DNA of 64,000 nt from assembly GCF_042453785.1 (NCBI RefSeq), contig NC_091671.1:30843001-30907000 (forward strand), in the 5' to 3' direction. Shown here in pieces: positions 42,157 through 54,140 of this stretch. The position numbers were made by a program, and so were the translations under genes. How positions within the stretch are numbered: the stretch's first letter is position 1; every line of letters starts with the position of its first letter. The notes below the pieces were generated by a model. That model was not told where the DNA came from. It saw only the letters and a program-made list of their open reading frames with translations, and searched no databases. Source of the DNA: Malus domestica. Taxonomy: Eukaryota > Streptophyta > Magnoliopsida > Rosales > Rosaceae.

Positions 42157-42290
42157 CAAGGAACAAAATGCCGATAATATCAGCGATATATCGCCGATAT
42201 TATCGGTTTTTCCCCGGACTGATATTTTAATAGGTATCCAAAGGGTTTTCGTCAAAATATCGCGATATTATCGCGAAATTTCGAAACTAT
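42157..42290. promoter_or_regulatory. Sub-terminal CGATATTATCG repeats of the hAT element
   Basis: Near-palindromic ATCGGCGATA/CGATATTATCGG motifs occur at least five times within the first 130 bases and again at 47,480-47,565. Such sub-terminal clusters typically bind hAT transposase; that role is inferred. Confidence 0.5.
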
Positions 42291-42629
42291 GCAAGTCGGA
42301 GATGAACGCTAGAGCTTCTACAGCTCCGGCCGACTGTAAAACAGCCCCTAGACTCCGATCTAGGTATGAAAATGAAATAGAAGACGAGAGGAACGTTTTT
42401 ATAACGTCCGTTTGCCGTGAAATGGCCGGAGGTGTTCGGAAAGTTCGTCGACACCCACGGCCTCGCCGGAGATGGGTGTGCCTATTCCCGAGTCGATTTC
42501 ATCCCAAAAACCTTGCAAAAACACGAGATAGAACTTCAATTTCACATCTAAGCTTCGATCTAGAACAGAAAAAGAAAAACCCGAAGCTTACCTAACCGGA
42601 GAAATTGAAGGAACTCGCCGGAGCAGGTG

Positions 42630-42830
42630 CGATGGTGTGCGTGTGGGTCTCGGTGCATAGAGAAATGAGAGGTGTATGTGGGTCTCGATGCAGAGAGAAA
42701 TGAGAGGGAGGAGCAGAAGGTCGTGGTGTGTGTGTGGGTCTCGGTGCAGAGAGAAATGAGAGGTGTATGTGGGTCTCGGTGCATAGAGAAATGAGAGGGA
42801 GGAGGAGAAGGCCGTGGTGTGTGTGTGGGA
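42630..42830. repeat. Two tandem copies of a roughly 94-bp unit
   Basis: 'GTGTGTGGGTCTCGGTGCA', 'GAGAAATGAGAGGTGTATG' and 'GAGGGAGGAG' followed by 'AGAAGG' recur in the same order twice. (GT)n and (GA)n simple sequence continues to about 43,000. Confidence 0.75.
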
Positions 42831-43489
42831 GAAGGGAGAAGAGAGATCGAGATATCTGTGTGTGTGTGTAGGGGGGAGTGGAGAATGGAGAGAATAGAGA
42901 AGGATCGAGAGAGAGAGACAGAGGTCGTGTCTGCGTGTGTGATGTTTGTGTGCGTGCGTTGTGTGCGTGTGTGGTTGCGTGCGTTGTGTGTGTGTGTGGG
43001 GTTCCTCCTGTCAGGAGGACACATGACTCACTCAGGATTCCTGACAACTTTTACAATTATTTTGACAATTTCAGACCACTTTTACAATTATAACTTGTAC
43101 AATTTCAGACCATGGATGGTGGTTTCATTCAAAACCGTGTGTCGATATTCTTTCAAGAGGTGGAGTATCAGAGCCATTCAGAGCATTTTCGTTTCTTCTT
43201 CTTCCCTTACCCCTTTCAAAGCCATTCCAGATCCATTCCAGAGCTTAAACACAAAGGGTTCCATATTTAAAGTAAGTTTACAAACTTATATTTATATTAT
43301 TGTAATTTATACAACAACAAAAAAAATTGTGTGGACTCGTATGTTAATTTTTTTTAAGTAATTAATACTTGCATGTTAGTTTTTGTAAGTAATTAAGTAA
43401 TGTTAACAATTACATGTTAATTTTTTTAAGTAATTAAGTAATGTTGTATAATTATTCCCTAGGATAATTTTAATATGTTTAATGTTATT

Positions 43490-43770
43490 TATTATTTTAT
43501 TAATATTAGGTTTTATTATCAAATTGGATTATTATTCATTAATATTAGGTTTTTTTATTATCAAATTGGATTATTATTCATTAATATTAGGTTTTTTTAT
43601 TATCAAATTGGATTATTATTCATTAAATTGGATTATTATCAAATTGGATTATTCATTTAATTGGATTATTATTAAATTGGATTATTATCAAATTGGATTA
43701 TTATTCATCACTATGTTTTATATTAGGATTATTTTTTTATCAAATTGGATTATTATTCATTAATATTAGA
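43490..43770. repeat. AT-rich tandem array upstream of the hAT transposase
   Basis: Units of 'TATCAAATTGGATTATTATT' and 'CATTAATATTAGGTTTTTTT' repeat with a period of about 58 bp and then in shorter pieces. The translated ORFs here are periodic artefacts. Confidence 0.8.
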
Positions 43771-43959
43771 TTTTATTATTCCATATTATTTTTATAATTA
43801 CTTAAATTTTTACAATCATTTCTTTACTTCGTATTTAATTCTTCTGTAGAATAACTTTATTATTTAGGTTCTCTTATATAACCGTCATCACTACTATATT
43901 TTTTTGACCAAAAAATAATTGTCTAATTTTCATGAAAAATAAATATAGGTACGTTTAAG

Positions 43960-46900
43960 ATGTCCAGTGGAGTTACTAAACGTGATCCAGCTTGGGAACA
44001 TGGAGACCCAATAGACGAAAACAAACATGGCACAATTTGCAAATATTGTGGTCGGGTAATGAAGAGTGACGGAGTGACACGACTTAAGTACCATCTTAGT
44101 GGATTAGATCCAGCAAAAAATGTCCAACGATGCGATAATGTCCCCCCAGAAGTGAAGGCATTCATCAACACATTATTAAAAAAATAAAAAACAGCAAAAA
44201 GAAAAGATAACACATGGAATGGAAAATATTCGAGCTGGGCTACGGGGAGAAGTTTATGGCCAAGCGGTTGATAATGATGATGTTGACGATGAGGACGAAT
44301 GTGATGATGACATGGGACCTGAAGAACGACGCAGTTTGAAACAAGCATTACGTGCCTCCAAACAGTCAGCATGGGAAAGAGAACACCTTCATAAAATTCC
44401 TAATAGAGCACAAGGTTCCGAGACAAGTGGTGGTGCACAAATGAGACGGGGAGGCAGTCTTAGAGAATCACAACCAACACCACCAATAGCCCCAAGTTTA
44501 TATAAGTCATCCAAAGCACGTCAAAAGAGTGTTTGGAGTTATTTCACTGGAGGTAATGTGAAGGAGGGAATGGGGCGTCTAATTAGCAAATTCTTTATCT
44601 ATGAAAATGTCCCTGCTGAGAAAGCATCATCACATCATTTCAAAAATTTGGTAGTGGGATGTCAACAGGCCGGTGTTGGAGTACAACATCCCATTCCCTA
44701 TGAGATAAGAAACAAATATTTGGATATGGAGTATAAAGACATTGGCGAGTATGTTAACAAGTTGAGGCCAAAGTGGGAAACTAATGGTTGCACAATCATG
44801 TGTGACGGATGGACCGGCCTGACCAGATTGTCTATCATAAACTTCATGGTATACTCCAAAAGAAAGACAATTTTTTTGGAGTCTGTTGATGCTTCAGACC
44901 ATATAAAGAACTACAAGTATATTTACAAATTATTGAGGGATGTAATCATGGAGGTGGGAGAGCATAATGTTGTCCAAGTCGTGACCGACAACGGTTCTGC
45001 ATTTGTCAAAGCTGGAAAAAAAGTTAATGAAGCATCATAATGTGTTTTGGACATCATGTGCAGCACATTATATTGATCTCATGTTTGAGGCAATGGGGAA
45101 GAGAGAGAATTTTGCTACTGTGGTAAAAAGAGCTAGAACGATCACAAATTATATTTACAATCACGGTTGGTTGTTGGCAAAGATGCGTGAATTTTGCAAA
45201 GGAGAAATTATTCGTCCAGCTACCACTCGATTCGCCACCGACTATATTGCATTAGACAGCCTACTTAAGAAGAAAGCAGGGTTGAAGCAACTATTCACTA
45301 GTGACGATTGGGCCAACCACAATTTCAGCCGCTCAAATGCAGGTCGTATGGTGGAAAGTATAGTGCTTGATCATGCTTTTTGGACTCAATCAGAACATGT
45401 GTGCCAAATGTTTGAACCTCTTTACAAAGTTTTACGGATCGTTGACACAGAAATGTATCATACTATAGGGGCAATATATGAGTTGATGCGTGTAGTGAAG
45501 GATGAATTGGAAAGAAAACATGGTGCAAGGTGGGTCATAAAGATAATTGAAGACCGATGGTATAAAACATTATACCACGATTTGCATGCAGCAGGTATAA
45601 ATTATGTCATAATTTGCAATTCATTTCTTTAGTTGCATAAGTATTAATTCTCTTATTAGAGTATGTGTTTCTTTGAACAGCATATTATTTGAATCTTCGA
45701 TACCAATACAGACTCGGTGTTAGAGATGATGGTACCCTTATACGTGCTGTACATAATGTATACTCTAAATTAGACCCTGCATCACCAGCAGTTGGCCAAT
45801 TTGGAAATGAGGTACACAATTACTTAAATTATAATAATTACTTTGTGGATTAAACTAACACGATTTATTGAATTCAGCTAACATGGTTTAAAGATGCTAG
45901 AAGAACTTTTGGAGAACCAACATCAGTTGCTGCTCAAACAAAAATGTCTCCTAGTGAGTGTAAACATATTTCACGATAAGTTTATAATAGAATTTGTTGG
46001 AGTTATTAGGCTTATCAACATTGTTTTTCATTGTATCTGAATGGTGGATCATGTATGGGACCGATGCACCAACTGTGAGAAAGTTAGCAATCAAAGTATT
46101 ATCACAAATAGCTTCCTCATCTGCTTGTGAAAGAAATTGGAGCACATTTGCACTCATACACACAAAGCAAAGAAATAGGTTGGCTCATAGTAGGTTGGAA
46201 AAATTATTTTATTGCTACACAACATGAAGCTTCAAATTCGAGATAAGGAAGCAGAAATAGATCATGTCGACCGTGGTGACCCACTAGATGTGTTTGATAT
46301 TGTTGCTGAAGATGATGATACAGAGGGTAACCAACTTTATCAATGGATTAGACCTCTTCATTTAGATGATGATGAAGGCAACCCAGCTCCCAGAGTTGCT
46401 GAAGAAGCACGTAATGAAGGGATAAATGTAGAAAGAGTATTAGCGGATGAGGTGGGATCTAGCAGCGCTGACTCTTTGGAAGAACTTTTGCACCCAAGAC
46501 CAAGAAACACTGGAATTCCACCTTCTTCCAATCCTACACAACCACAACATCGTGCTAATACTAATGATAGCTCTAGTACAAGATCAAGAGGAGACTCACC
46601 TACCACTGGAGGTGGGAATGATGAAGGATATAGTGGAGCTGGAGGTAGTGGTGGTGGATATGGAAACTATGTTGAACCACCTCCCGGATATATGAGCCCC
46701 TTCACTGGTGAGGCAAACTTCACGCATGCAACACAGGATGAGGACCATGGCAGTAGGCGGGCAGGACCAGGAATTGGTGTCATAGGGAAGGACTATACTC
46801 GTAGAGAAAGAGGCAAGGGGATTTTGTCAAGTCAAGAAGATGACTCGTTATCTATAACTTCGGACTCTGTTGGATTGGGAAGTAGTAACTATGGTTATAC

Positions 46901-47180
46901 TCATAACCAACCATTTCCCTACCCTTCATATCCGATTCCTGTTGGGATGGAATCGAGTGACTCATGGAAACAATTCGAGACTCAATCTTCAAATGATTTT
47001 GCTTATGGACAAGGTCAACCAATCTCGGATCCATATGGGTGGCATGTTAACAATTACATGCAAAACTATTTTGGGGATTTATCATTTGATAACTACTCTT
47101 CACAATACACTCACTCTACACATAGAGATGATGAAGATAGTGAAAAATTTGAACCTCATAGGAACTCTATGTGGTACTAA
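43960..47180 (+). pseudogene. hAT transposase (BED zinc finger, DUF659, hAT C-terminal dimerisation), frameshifted
   Basis: A BED-type finger starts at ATG 43,960 (CKYCGRVMKSDGVTRLKYHL). DUF659 with the DDE-type fold follows at about 44,219-45,632, including CDGWTGLTRLSIINF and VTDNGSAFVKAGKK. Short exons around 45,683-45,810 and 45,879-45,950 precede the dimerisation domain SSSACERNWSTFALIHTKQ near 46,110. A Ser/Gly/Tyr-rich tail runs to TAA 47,180. Three breaks are visible: an A-run after LLKK at about 44,180, another A-run in AGKK at about 45,020, and a shift after YCY at about 46,220, where the next frame reads HNMKLQIRDKEAEID. Two of the three are at homopolymers. Confidence 0.88.
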
Positions 47181-47612
47181 GTCACTCATGTATCTTACCA
47201 TGCAATGTATAAAGTGTAAAATATTGTACTAATTCATTATATATAAATTATTATGGTGTGTTTAAACTTCTTTCATTAATTACTACATATTTTCTACACT
47301 CACAATGTTTGCCTGCTCGCTATATAATCAATTTGATAATGTTAAATCCATCATGCAATGCATTTCCTTCCATTTTTTTGTGATAAACTAATAGATAATT
47401 GACTAAATAAACATCCTGCAAAGTTTCAATAAAAATTTCCAAGTTTTTCTTATAATTTCCATGGTTTCCATATTATTTTTATCGATATCCATATTATCCC
47501 GATATTTTCATCGATATTTCCATGTTTTCGGACTACCGATATTTCCGATATTATCGATATTTAATACCTTGGTTGCAGCACCATGACCATGCACATGCAA
47601 CTGCTGTCAGAT

Positions 47613-47698
47613 TTGAATTCGAATGAGTTGGCTTGTTGGCCCATCATCATCATGGTTGTGGATTGCACCACCTCACTATGCATCCCATTAATATTATC
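47613..47698. repeat. Right copy of the 100-bp direct repeat
   Basis: Partner of 42,064-42,148: same GAATGAGTTGGCTTGTTGGC and CATCATCATCATGGTTGTGG landmarks, then CACTATGCATCCCATTAATA. Confidence 0.8.
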
Positions 47699-47876
47699 TT
47701 CTTTTGCTTTTGTTTCCTTTTTTCTTTTTTGCTTTTGTTTCTCACGTGCTCCCGAGGAGAGCCTCTTTTTTTTTTTTTTTTTTTTATGTTGTCTCTATTC
47801 ACTGCGTCTTTCTTTTTGTCTCTCCACCTCTTATACTTTGTTGTATGATGATGTGTACTGATCAGGAGCCGGTGCC

Positions 47877-48660
47877 TCATGATGATCGGACCCCGTTGGT
47901 GGGTTTTCCAGCTGCCATCTTCTTCCCCGAACCACCGCTCCCACTTTCCTTCAATTTTTGCCCTTCTGAGCCCAAGTTCAAAGGGTTGCTGCATTTGGGG
48001 TCTTTTGAAACAGAGCCCTGAGCATTCTGACCACCCTGTTTTATGGGTTTCTTCTCTTTCATGGCGGAGAACGAAATCGACGACCAGAACTTGTGGTTGC
48101 TGCTACCCCCTTCACTCTTACTCCGGTGAAGAAACTCCTTCAGAAAAACCCACCTTTTCGAGTTCCTCCCCACCGACGACGACCGTGACGACGAAGCTGA
48201 AACCAAAGGAGTAGTGGTGGTGCTGCTGCTCTCCTCCACTCCCTCTTCGTCTTCTTTCCTGTTTTTCGCAACCCCTTTCGGATCTTCAACAAAGTTGCAG
48301 TCTTTCTCATCAACTTCAATAATCACGTCGTTCTGTCCCCACTTGAATGGCTCATTTCTCAGAGGGGACAAAGATCTCTGCCTCTCACGGGTTTGAACCT
48401 CACCCGATCCATTTCGTCTTCCCTAATTTTCGGTTCGAGATCCAGCACGGAGCCAAAGTCTGGGGCTTTTCTAGGTGGGTCGAGAGTTTCATGGGTCGGA
48501 TCTTCCCGTTCAAGAACAACTCATCGGCCGAGCTCATCGGACCGGTCAGGTCGGACCCGCTCAACCCGAACAGTGCAAAGAACTCAAAATCAAAACCCAT
48601 AGAAACAGAGCCGTTGCCGTTCCCACCATTCTTCTCAAACAAATAAGAGTTCAACTTTGT
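47877..48660 (-). pseudogene. Captured DUF1645 gene fragment inside the LTR element
   Basis: The minus strand encodes most of a plant DUF1645 protein in two frames. The first, about 48,660-48,400, has GFDFEFFALFGLSG and MSSADELFLNGKIRPMKLST. The second, 48,371-47,877, has NSKRWVFLKEFLHRSKSEG and NHKFWSSISFSAMKEKKP, plus Ser/Thr-rich linkers. ADELF-NGKI and KRWVFLK-F-L-RSKSEG are hallmark motifs of the family, whose molecular role is unknown. A frameshift separates the halves near 48,390. Orientation is the same as the LTR element. It has no intron and no gene-like promoter of its own. Confidence 0.8.
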
Positions 48661-48923
48661 GGTCAACGCGAAGTGCATTGGGCTCGCCGGAGCACTATAG
48701 AAAAACCCATTGATCGGCCCACTCCGTCCGGGGCTCGACGGCGCGCTGACATATGGTGTGGTGCAGGTGCTGTCGTAATCTTCAAAGAAGAGCTGGTTTT
48801 CGAGCTGGGTTTGGCATTACCAGGGTTTGACGGGTCGGGTTTCGGTTCAGGGTTTGGGGGTTGGGTGCCATTGGTGAGGGAGATAAGATCGAGGACAAGG
48901 GACCGAAGCTTGGTGTCCATGAG

Positions 48924-49064
48924 TTTGGTGCAAGTCTCACATGTAACCTTGCTGTCAGGGTCCTGGGTAAGGCAGACATCTAGCACTGCATCAGAGATCT
49001 GATCGCACAGCTTGCCGAGGTGACCCTCGTTCACGGATTCAGATGTGAATAGGAAAGTCTCTAT
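48924..49064 (-). pseudogene. Captured S-adenosylmethionine synthetase N-terminal fragment inside the LTR element
   Basis: Forty-seven residues match the start of plant SAM synthetase, which makes SAM from ATP and Met: [13 protein letters not shown], then [22 protein letters not shown] and CETCTK. Two telling changes: the start ATG is ATA (Ile at 49,062-49,064), and the ATP-binding GHPDK reads GHLGK, losing the Asp. After CETCTK the match ends abruptly and an unrecognised sequence ([18 protein letters not shown]) continues in frame. It lies downstream of the element's primer site, in the element's sense, and just upstream of the DUF1645 fragment. Confidence 0.88.
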
Positions 49065-49413
49065 TCTCTCTAAAGCACGGATCTGGAAGTGGAGGAAGTT
49101 GAAGGGAAGAAGAAGGGGGCTGTGATATTTGGACCACACATTTTACGTAGAGAGCGGAAGAAAAGTGGTGGGCCTGAACTTGAGGATGGATCTGCAGCTT
49201 TCCTTCATTTTTTGCTGTTTCTAATTTCAGAAGCCTAGAAATTGAATCAGTTAGGTTCTGTTTCGTTTTGTCCTTTGACTTGGAAATGATAAGTACTGAC
49301 TACGACTAAGGGAAGAGAGAGAGAAAGGTTACTGGGTTTCTGAGTTTTTGTGATTTTGCATATTCACAGCAGAGGTGAAAATATAAAAGAGAACCGACAC
49401 AACTTTTCGTATC

Positions 49414-49434
49414 GATTCCCACAGACGGCGCCAA
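49414..49434 (-). other. Primer-binding site of the nested LTR element
   Basis: On the minus strand TGGCGCCGTCTGTGGGAAT follows one or two bases after the 5' LTR. This sequence is a known primer-binding position motif of plant gypsy and derived non-autonomous elements. It sets the orientation of the element. Confidence 0.75.
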
Positions 49435-49435
49435 A

Positions 49436-49795
49436 TGTTGATGCACAAAACCGAAGGGGTCTCGGAACAACATAAATTCGACCGTGAATCTGCAAGAAAG
49501 TAAATAATAAAAAATGTATCGTGGTTTACCCCAAGGTTTGGGCTACGTCCACATTGATATTGTATTTCTGAGGGAGAGAGAGCTCTGAATATGAGAGTGA
49601 GAGCTTTGAGAGGATGAGGGAGCTTAAGGCCTAAGAATTGGCCTCTCCTAATTGTGAGGGTGAGGAGTCCTTTTATAGAAGAAGAACTCCTCACTTATTA
49701 CATATTTGCCCTTTCCTTTATTACATAATTACATTTAAGTCTCCCGAGTATTTATACGAGATCTAAATATGGAGGCCCTAAGTATGGTACAAACA
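49436..49795 (-). repeat. 5' LTR of the nested element
   Basis: 360 bp, nearly identical to 40,026-40,385 with roughly a dozen substitutions by eye, and followed by the target duplication TACTC. Confidence 0.9.
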
Positions 49796-51699
49796 TACTC
49801 TAATGGTTAGAACCGTTCTAAATGAACCATTTTACACATGACCTAGAGCCAATAAGTATCCTCTTCATTCAAGAACTGGATAACCTCTTTGAGGAGAAAT
49901 GTGTCCAGGACCTAAATTAACGTCTACGATTGCACTATCGTATATCATCCCGGTTGTGCAAAAAAACATTAATTACCCTTAAAATACTTTCAACCTGTCC
50001 TATTCCATTTTATTTGGAATTCACGAGCATTGGTTTGATGCTACTTACAAATCATCAAGAAATCGTTCCAGTGGTTATAACCCTTTTTGCATTTGAATGG
50101 AAATGGGAAATCTCACCATAAGCTCATGGTATGAGGTATCATGTTCATGTGGATATTATGATGATGCTTCGGTAATCATCGACCGATTTGACAAATCAAC
50201 TCACTTTCCATTAGTCCAGAGTGACTACATTTTACACCATTTAGTAAAATTACTCATTCTTGAATTTTTTTTTTTCAAATTTTCTGGTGTTTCGATCAAC
50301 ATTTACTCTGTTTGTGATTTCGTATCTACCCTCTGTTTGTACCAGAAAGTACTTTCAGTTACCCTTGAATACACATCTACCCTACTGAACTTCGTATTGT
50401 TCTGAAGCAGATAATCGTTAAGGAAAATGCTTGGATATCTAATTTTTAGTTTTGACCATTAATGCTTCAATCACCCAAAAAATATTGTGATGAACGAATT
50501 TTACCATTGGTGATTAAATCTTCTAGAAGCTACCGTTGTCGTTGGTGTCATGCATTCACTCACAGTTATCTTGTATCCTAGATTTGATAGACTTGTTTTG
50601 ACCCTCAAATTCTTAAGTGTTCTTTTAGCCTTTCTGACATATTTTTTCACTAAATTCAAGAGAAATTCAATATGAATCTACTTGCTAAGGCATTGTGGAC
50701 TACATGGTTCGGCTATATGGTGTACAGGTCGCTACTGTACCCCACAGTGATACGTGTTTCACTTCCAAGTTTTGGGAAGTCTTCTCGAAGGCTATGAGTA
50801 CAAGTTGGTGTCCGATACCACACTTCATCCTCACACTAACGACCAGTCTGAATGAATTATCCGGACTTTTGTGGACATGTTGTATTGATCCGTTCTATAG
50901 TTTAGCATGATTGTAGTAGATACTTATCTTTGTTAGAGTTACGTGTAACAGCAGTTACACTTTCGGTTTTAGGTATGGCACCACTTGAGACGTAGTACAG
51001 AAATTCTATGCATATTACATAATTGACAGTTGAGTACTGCAAACAGGTATCTAAATGATCGAGTGTGCGATATAGAAAATTTCATAATTTTGACGGTGTT
51101 GGCCGATAGGGTAGTGCGTGAGCACGATTGAGGCTTTGTTCAGACGATGTATGTGTATTTCCCAATGGGGGGCATGATAGTAATATTTCACCCTCAAGAA
51201 TTGTTACTTTCTTATTGAGACAATAGTCTGTTGTCGGTATTGCGGGCTGCAGACCATAATATCAATAACTTATTCGTTGGGTTCGTTAAACAAGTAGTTC
51301 ATTCTAGGTTAGCATTTGTATTTACTTACTTAATTAGTTATTTATTGTTTGGGCTTGACCCAAAGATACTACATACTTACCTTCGAAGTACGTGACGCTA
51401 CGAGTGCATAGGTAAAAATTTTCTATGCTCAGTTTTGATTTCAGTACAACTATTTCTACGTTATTGCATATACGTATTTGGATGTTTTGCTTTTATACAT
51501 CTATTTTTTACCCAATGTTTTTATAAAAGTATTATATTTTGGCATTGTACAGAAAGAGAAGTAAAGTTTGAGCTTAGGGGTATGAAAGAGGACTCACTGC
51601 ACTCCAATCACGACGGAATGGCATTCTTTTTTATGCAACTGCTCTAGCTTGATTTCTTCCTTATATATACTTTCTTCCTACCTTTTAAGGTGGGTAAAT
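49796..51699 (+). pseudogene. Chromovirus integrase remnant, right part of the split element
   Basis: After the TACTC duplication the chromovirus resumes. FEWKWEIS with VIIDRFDKSTHF at about 50,080-50,210 and VRLYGVQVATVPHSD, FTSKFWEVFSKAMST at about 50,700-50,810 match integrase core blocks. Most of the 'HPQTDGQSERT' region is blurred by stops and shifts. The purine-rich AAGGTGGGTAAAT at 51,687-51,699 is the polypurine tract before the LTR. Confidence 0.75.
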
Positions 51700-54140
51700 T
51701 GTGACAACATGTCCCTAATTTTACGATTTTATTTATTTTAAATGAGTGAATTGATGAAAATACCCCTTGAGGCGAATGTCTTGACTTTCGTTGACCTGCG
51801 TATTGGGAAACATGTCAAACATTCTTTTAGCGTATCCTCATAGTGCTCATCACTATGAACGTGAAGGTTCAAGCGGAATCAAAATTGGAATTGCGATGAA
51901 GATTTTACGGAACTACGAATCCGAGAAATACTTTTGTGAAAAATTACTAATGGATATTTTATACATTTGTTTTGAAATCATTATATTATTATTTTATTAT
52001 TAGTTGAGAGAAGAGTGAGAGCATTGACCAATCTGAAAGATAAGGAGAAGAGAAAGATGGAGGAGAGTCCGACCTATGAGAAGAGAAGAAATAAGAAAGG
52101 AGGAAGTAGAGAATGAGAGGAGCCGGCTGGGTTCCCCTTCAACCCGCAACCCAGTTTCGACCCGGAGGGTTTTCCGTGATTGTCATCCATTTTTCCGACA
52201 AATTCTACCCAACCCTTACCTGTATACACAACCCTAACCTCCATTCTCTCTTTCCACTAAAAATCCAAGGGTTTTAGCCTCAATTTCGCTAAGAACAAAG
52301 CCGACGGCTTTGAGGACACCCAGTGGCAATCCACCTTTTTCTGCAACCTTTCCCGTCGATCTCCACCATCAAACAACTTCCCTTAAGCTTAGGAACAATG
52401 CCAAATCAATGGTTAGAGGGTCGGAGTTGATTTGAGGATGAATCAAGAACACCTATATTCTAGGGTTCCATCGGGTTCGTGGTGATTTGAAGCTTTTCCC
52501 GGCCAAATTGGACTTGGCCACAGGTATAAAACTTGCTCTACTCATTAAGATCTTTATTCCTGTAAAATTTGAGAATTTTTAGAAATAGTTAAATTTTTCA
52601 ATGAGTCGAGGCGGCGTTGCGTGGGCCAAGACCCCACCTGACCTTCCTAGGCTAATTTGGATGCCCCAATTCCATTTTAGACATTCGATTAACGAAATTC
52701 CATTGTTTGGTTATATTTCCGTTAAGGGCCACCACTTGAATATTATAGCAATCGACGATCCGACCGTTGGATTATCACTAAACTTTAATACGTTATTGTA
52801 TGTAATATTTCAGGACCATAGAAACTTACGGATTAAGAAAAAAAAGTACGGATCCTCCCAAATTGGATTTGTAAGTTCATAAAATAAAACGTTTGCCACC
52901 ACTAAATTTTAGCGATTGGCGAAGATCCGACCGTTGGATCGTTCCGAAACTTTAGGATGTTGTTCTAGAAGCTTAAATAAACTCTTGGGAATTACAGATC
53001 AGAAATCTGAGGTGCAGATCTTCTACATTGAGTCACATAATGTTGTGGACCCTACTGTCGATCTTCGACCGACAGTTGACTTTTGGTCAATGGGTTTCAA
53101 ATAATTCTATAACGTTCTTGGAGATGTGTTTTATGTAAGTTACATGTTCTATCGATAAGAATTTTAAGACGTGATTTGATATTATTCTAGGCGACGATCG
53201 TTCGTGACACCTCGATATTCGTTCTAGGAAGTTGTAATGTGGACTTCAGGTGATGGGTCCTTTCCTTTTTATAGTGTATATATATAAGATTGATAGTTTC
53301 CATTTATGCATTTGAAAAAGAATTTCTTAGGTACGCTTGGATTAGACTAAAGTTTATAAGAATTAGCCAAATGACGAAATTTATGAAATATGCTACATCC
53401 TACAGGATGCACAGGTATGCTTATAATCTTTGATGCCATAATTATATCTACGACTATGAATGTTAGTATGTTGATTAGAACAATCGAATCATTGTGGTAT
53501 GCTTATATTTATGTAGTCTACTCGTCATTACTGCACCCCGGTGTTAGAGCTTGCCCAAGGCTAGGGCCAATCTTTCCCATGTAGGTGCCAGTCCTATTGT
53601 ACAGGTTGCATTAAGCAACTTCGACTTGTAAGTGACCGTGAATAGCACCAGTCTTCACGTGATTGTAGCACTAGAACGTATACTATGATTACACCCAGTC
53701 CTGTCATATAGCTCGCATTAGGCAACTCCAACTCGTGTGCTAGCATAGATTGATGAGCATCAGTTTAGTCGTACAGGTCCCATTAGGCGACTCCGACCTG
53801 TGTGCTAGCATAGATTTTTATAGCACCTGATTTTAATTATATTACTGTTGAGATTTTGTGATTTTGGATATCTTGCCCTTAGTTACGAGATATTGTGCCG
53901 TAATGAATTGTTGAGATTTTGCAGGCTACGGTAAGTATTTGTATACCATACATAGTAAGTATATTTTGGAAACAATACTTGTTTTACGACGAAGGGTTAC
54001 AATATTTTCATAAAGGTTTTTATAAAACTTTATTTTCGAGCCCACTCACCCTTGTTTTTGTTCGCCCCTCCAGGTTTTAGAAGCTGAGCTTTCATATCGG
54101 CGAGGATTCTTGGCAAATCTTGGTGTAGATGAGTAATTGA
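51700..54140 (+). repeat. 3' LTR of the chromovirus (first copy, truncated)
   Basis: Starts TGTGACAACATGTCCCTAAT, the common start of Tekay-type chromovirus LTRs in Rosaceae. It runs through the AT-rich leader and the 'CGGCGAGGATTCTTGGCAAA' block and stops short of the normal end. The LTR terminus (GGGTCGGGGTGTGTCC at about 57,623-57,638) is present only in the duplicated copy. Confidence 0.75.

Larger units (their letters stand above)
42157..47571 (+). mobile_element. 5.4-kb hAT transposon with DUF659/BED transposase, nested in the LTR element
   Basis: The left end CAAGGAACAAAATGCCGATA and the inverse of the right end, CAAGGTATTAAATATCGATA, are terminal inverted repeats. Flanks GCTGCAGC (42,149-42,156) and GTTGCAGC (47,572-47,579) form an 8-bp target duplication with one change. 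Sub-terminal regions are full of CGATATTATCG motifs on both sides, possible transposase-binding sites. The transposase gene inside is frameshifted. Confidence 0.92.
40026..49795 (-). mobile_element. Non-autonomous LTR retrotransposon carrying host gene fragments, nested in the chromovirus
   Basis: Two LTRs of 360 bp (40,026-40,385 and 49,436-49,795) start TGTTGATGCACAAAA and end GGTACAAACA. They are flanked by the 5-bp target duplication TACTC (40,021-40,025 and 49,796-49,800). The primer-binding-like TGGCGCCGTCTGTGGGAAT next to the right LTR puts the 5' end at the right, so the element reads on the minus strand. No gag or pol was found. In element order it holds an S-adenosylmethionine synthetase fragment, a DUF1645 fragment, a 5.4-kb hAT insertion and arrays of short tandem repeats. 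Without the hAT it is about 4.35 kb. Confidence 0.92.

Noticed and set aside
42560-43361. ORFs rich in His/Thr or Arg/Val/Cys
   Set aside because: They come from GT- and GA-rich simple repeats in the 5' part of the hAT element.
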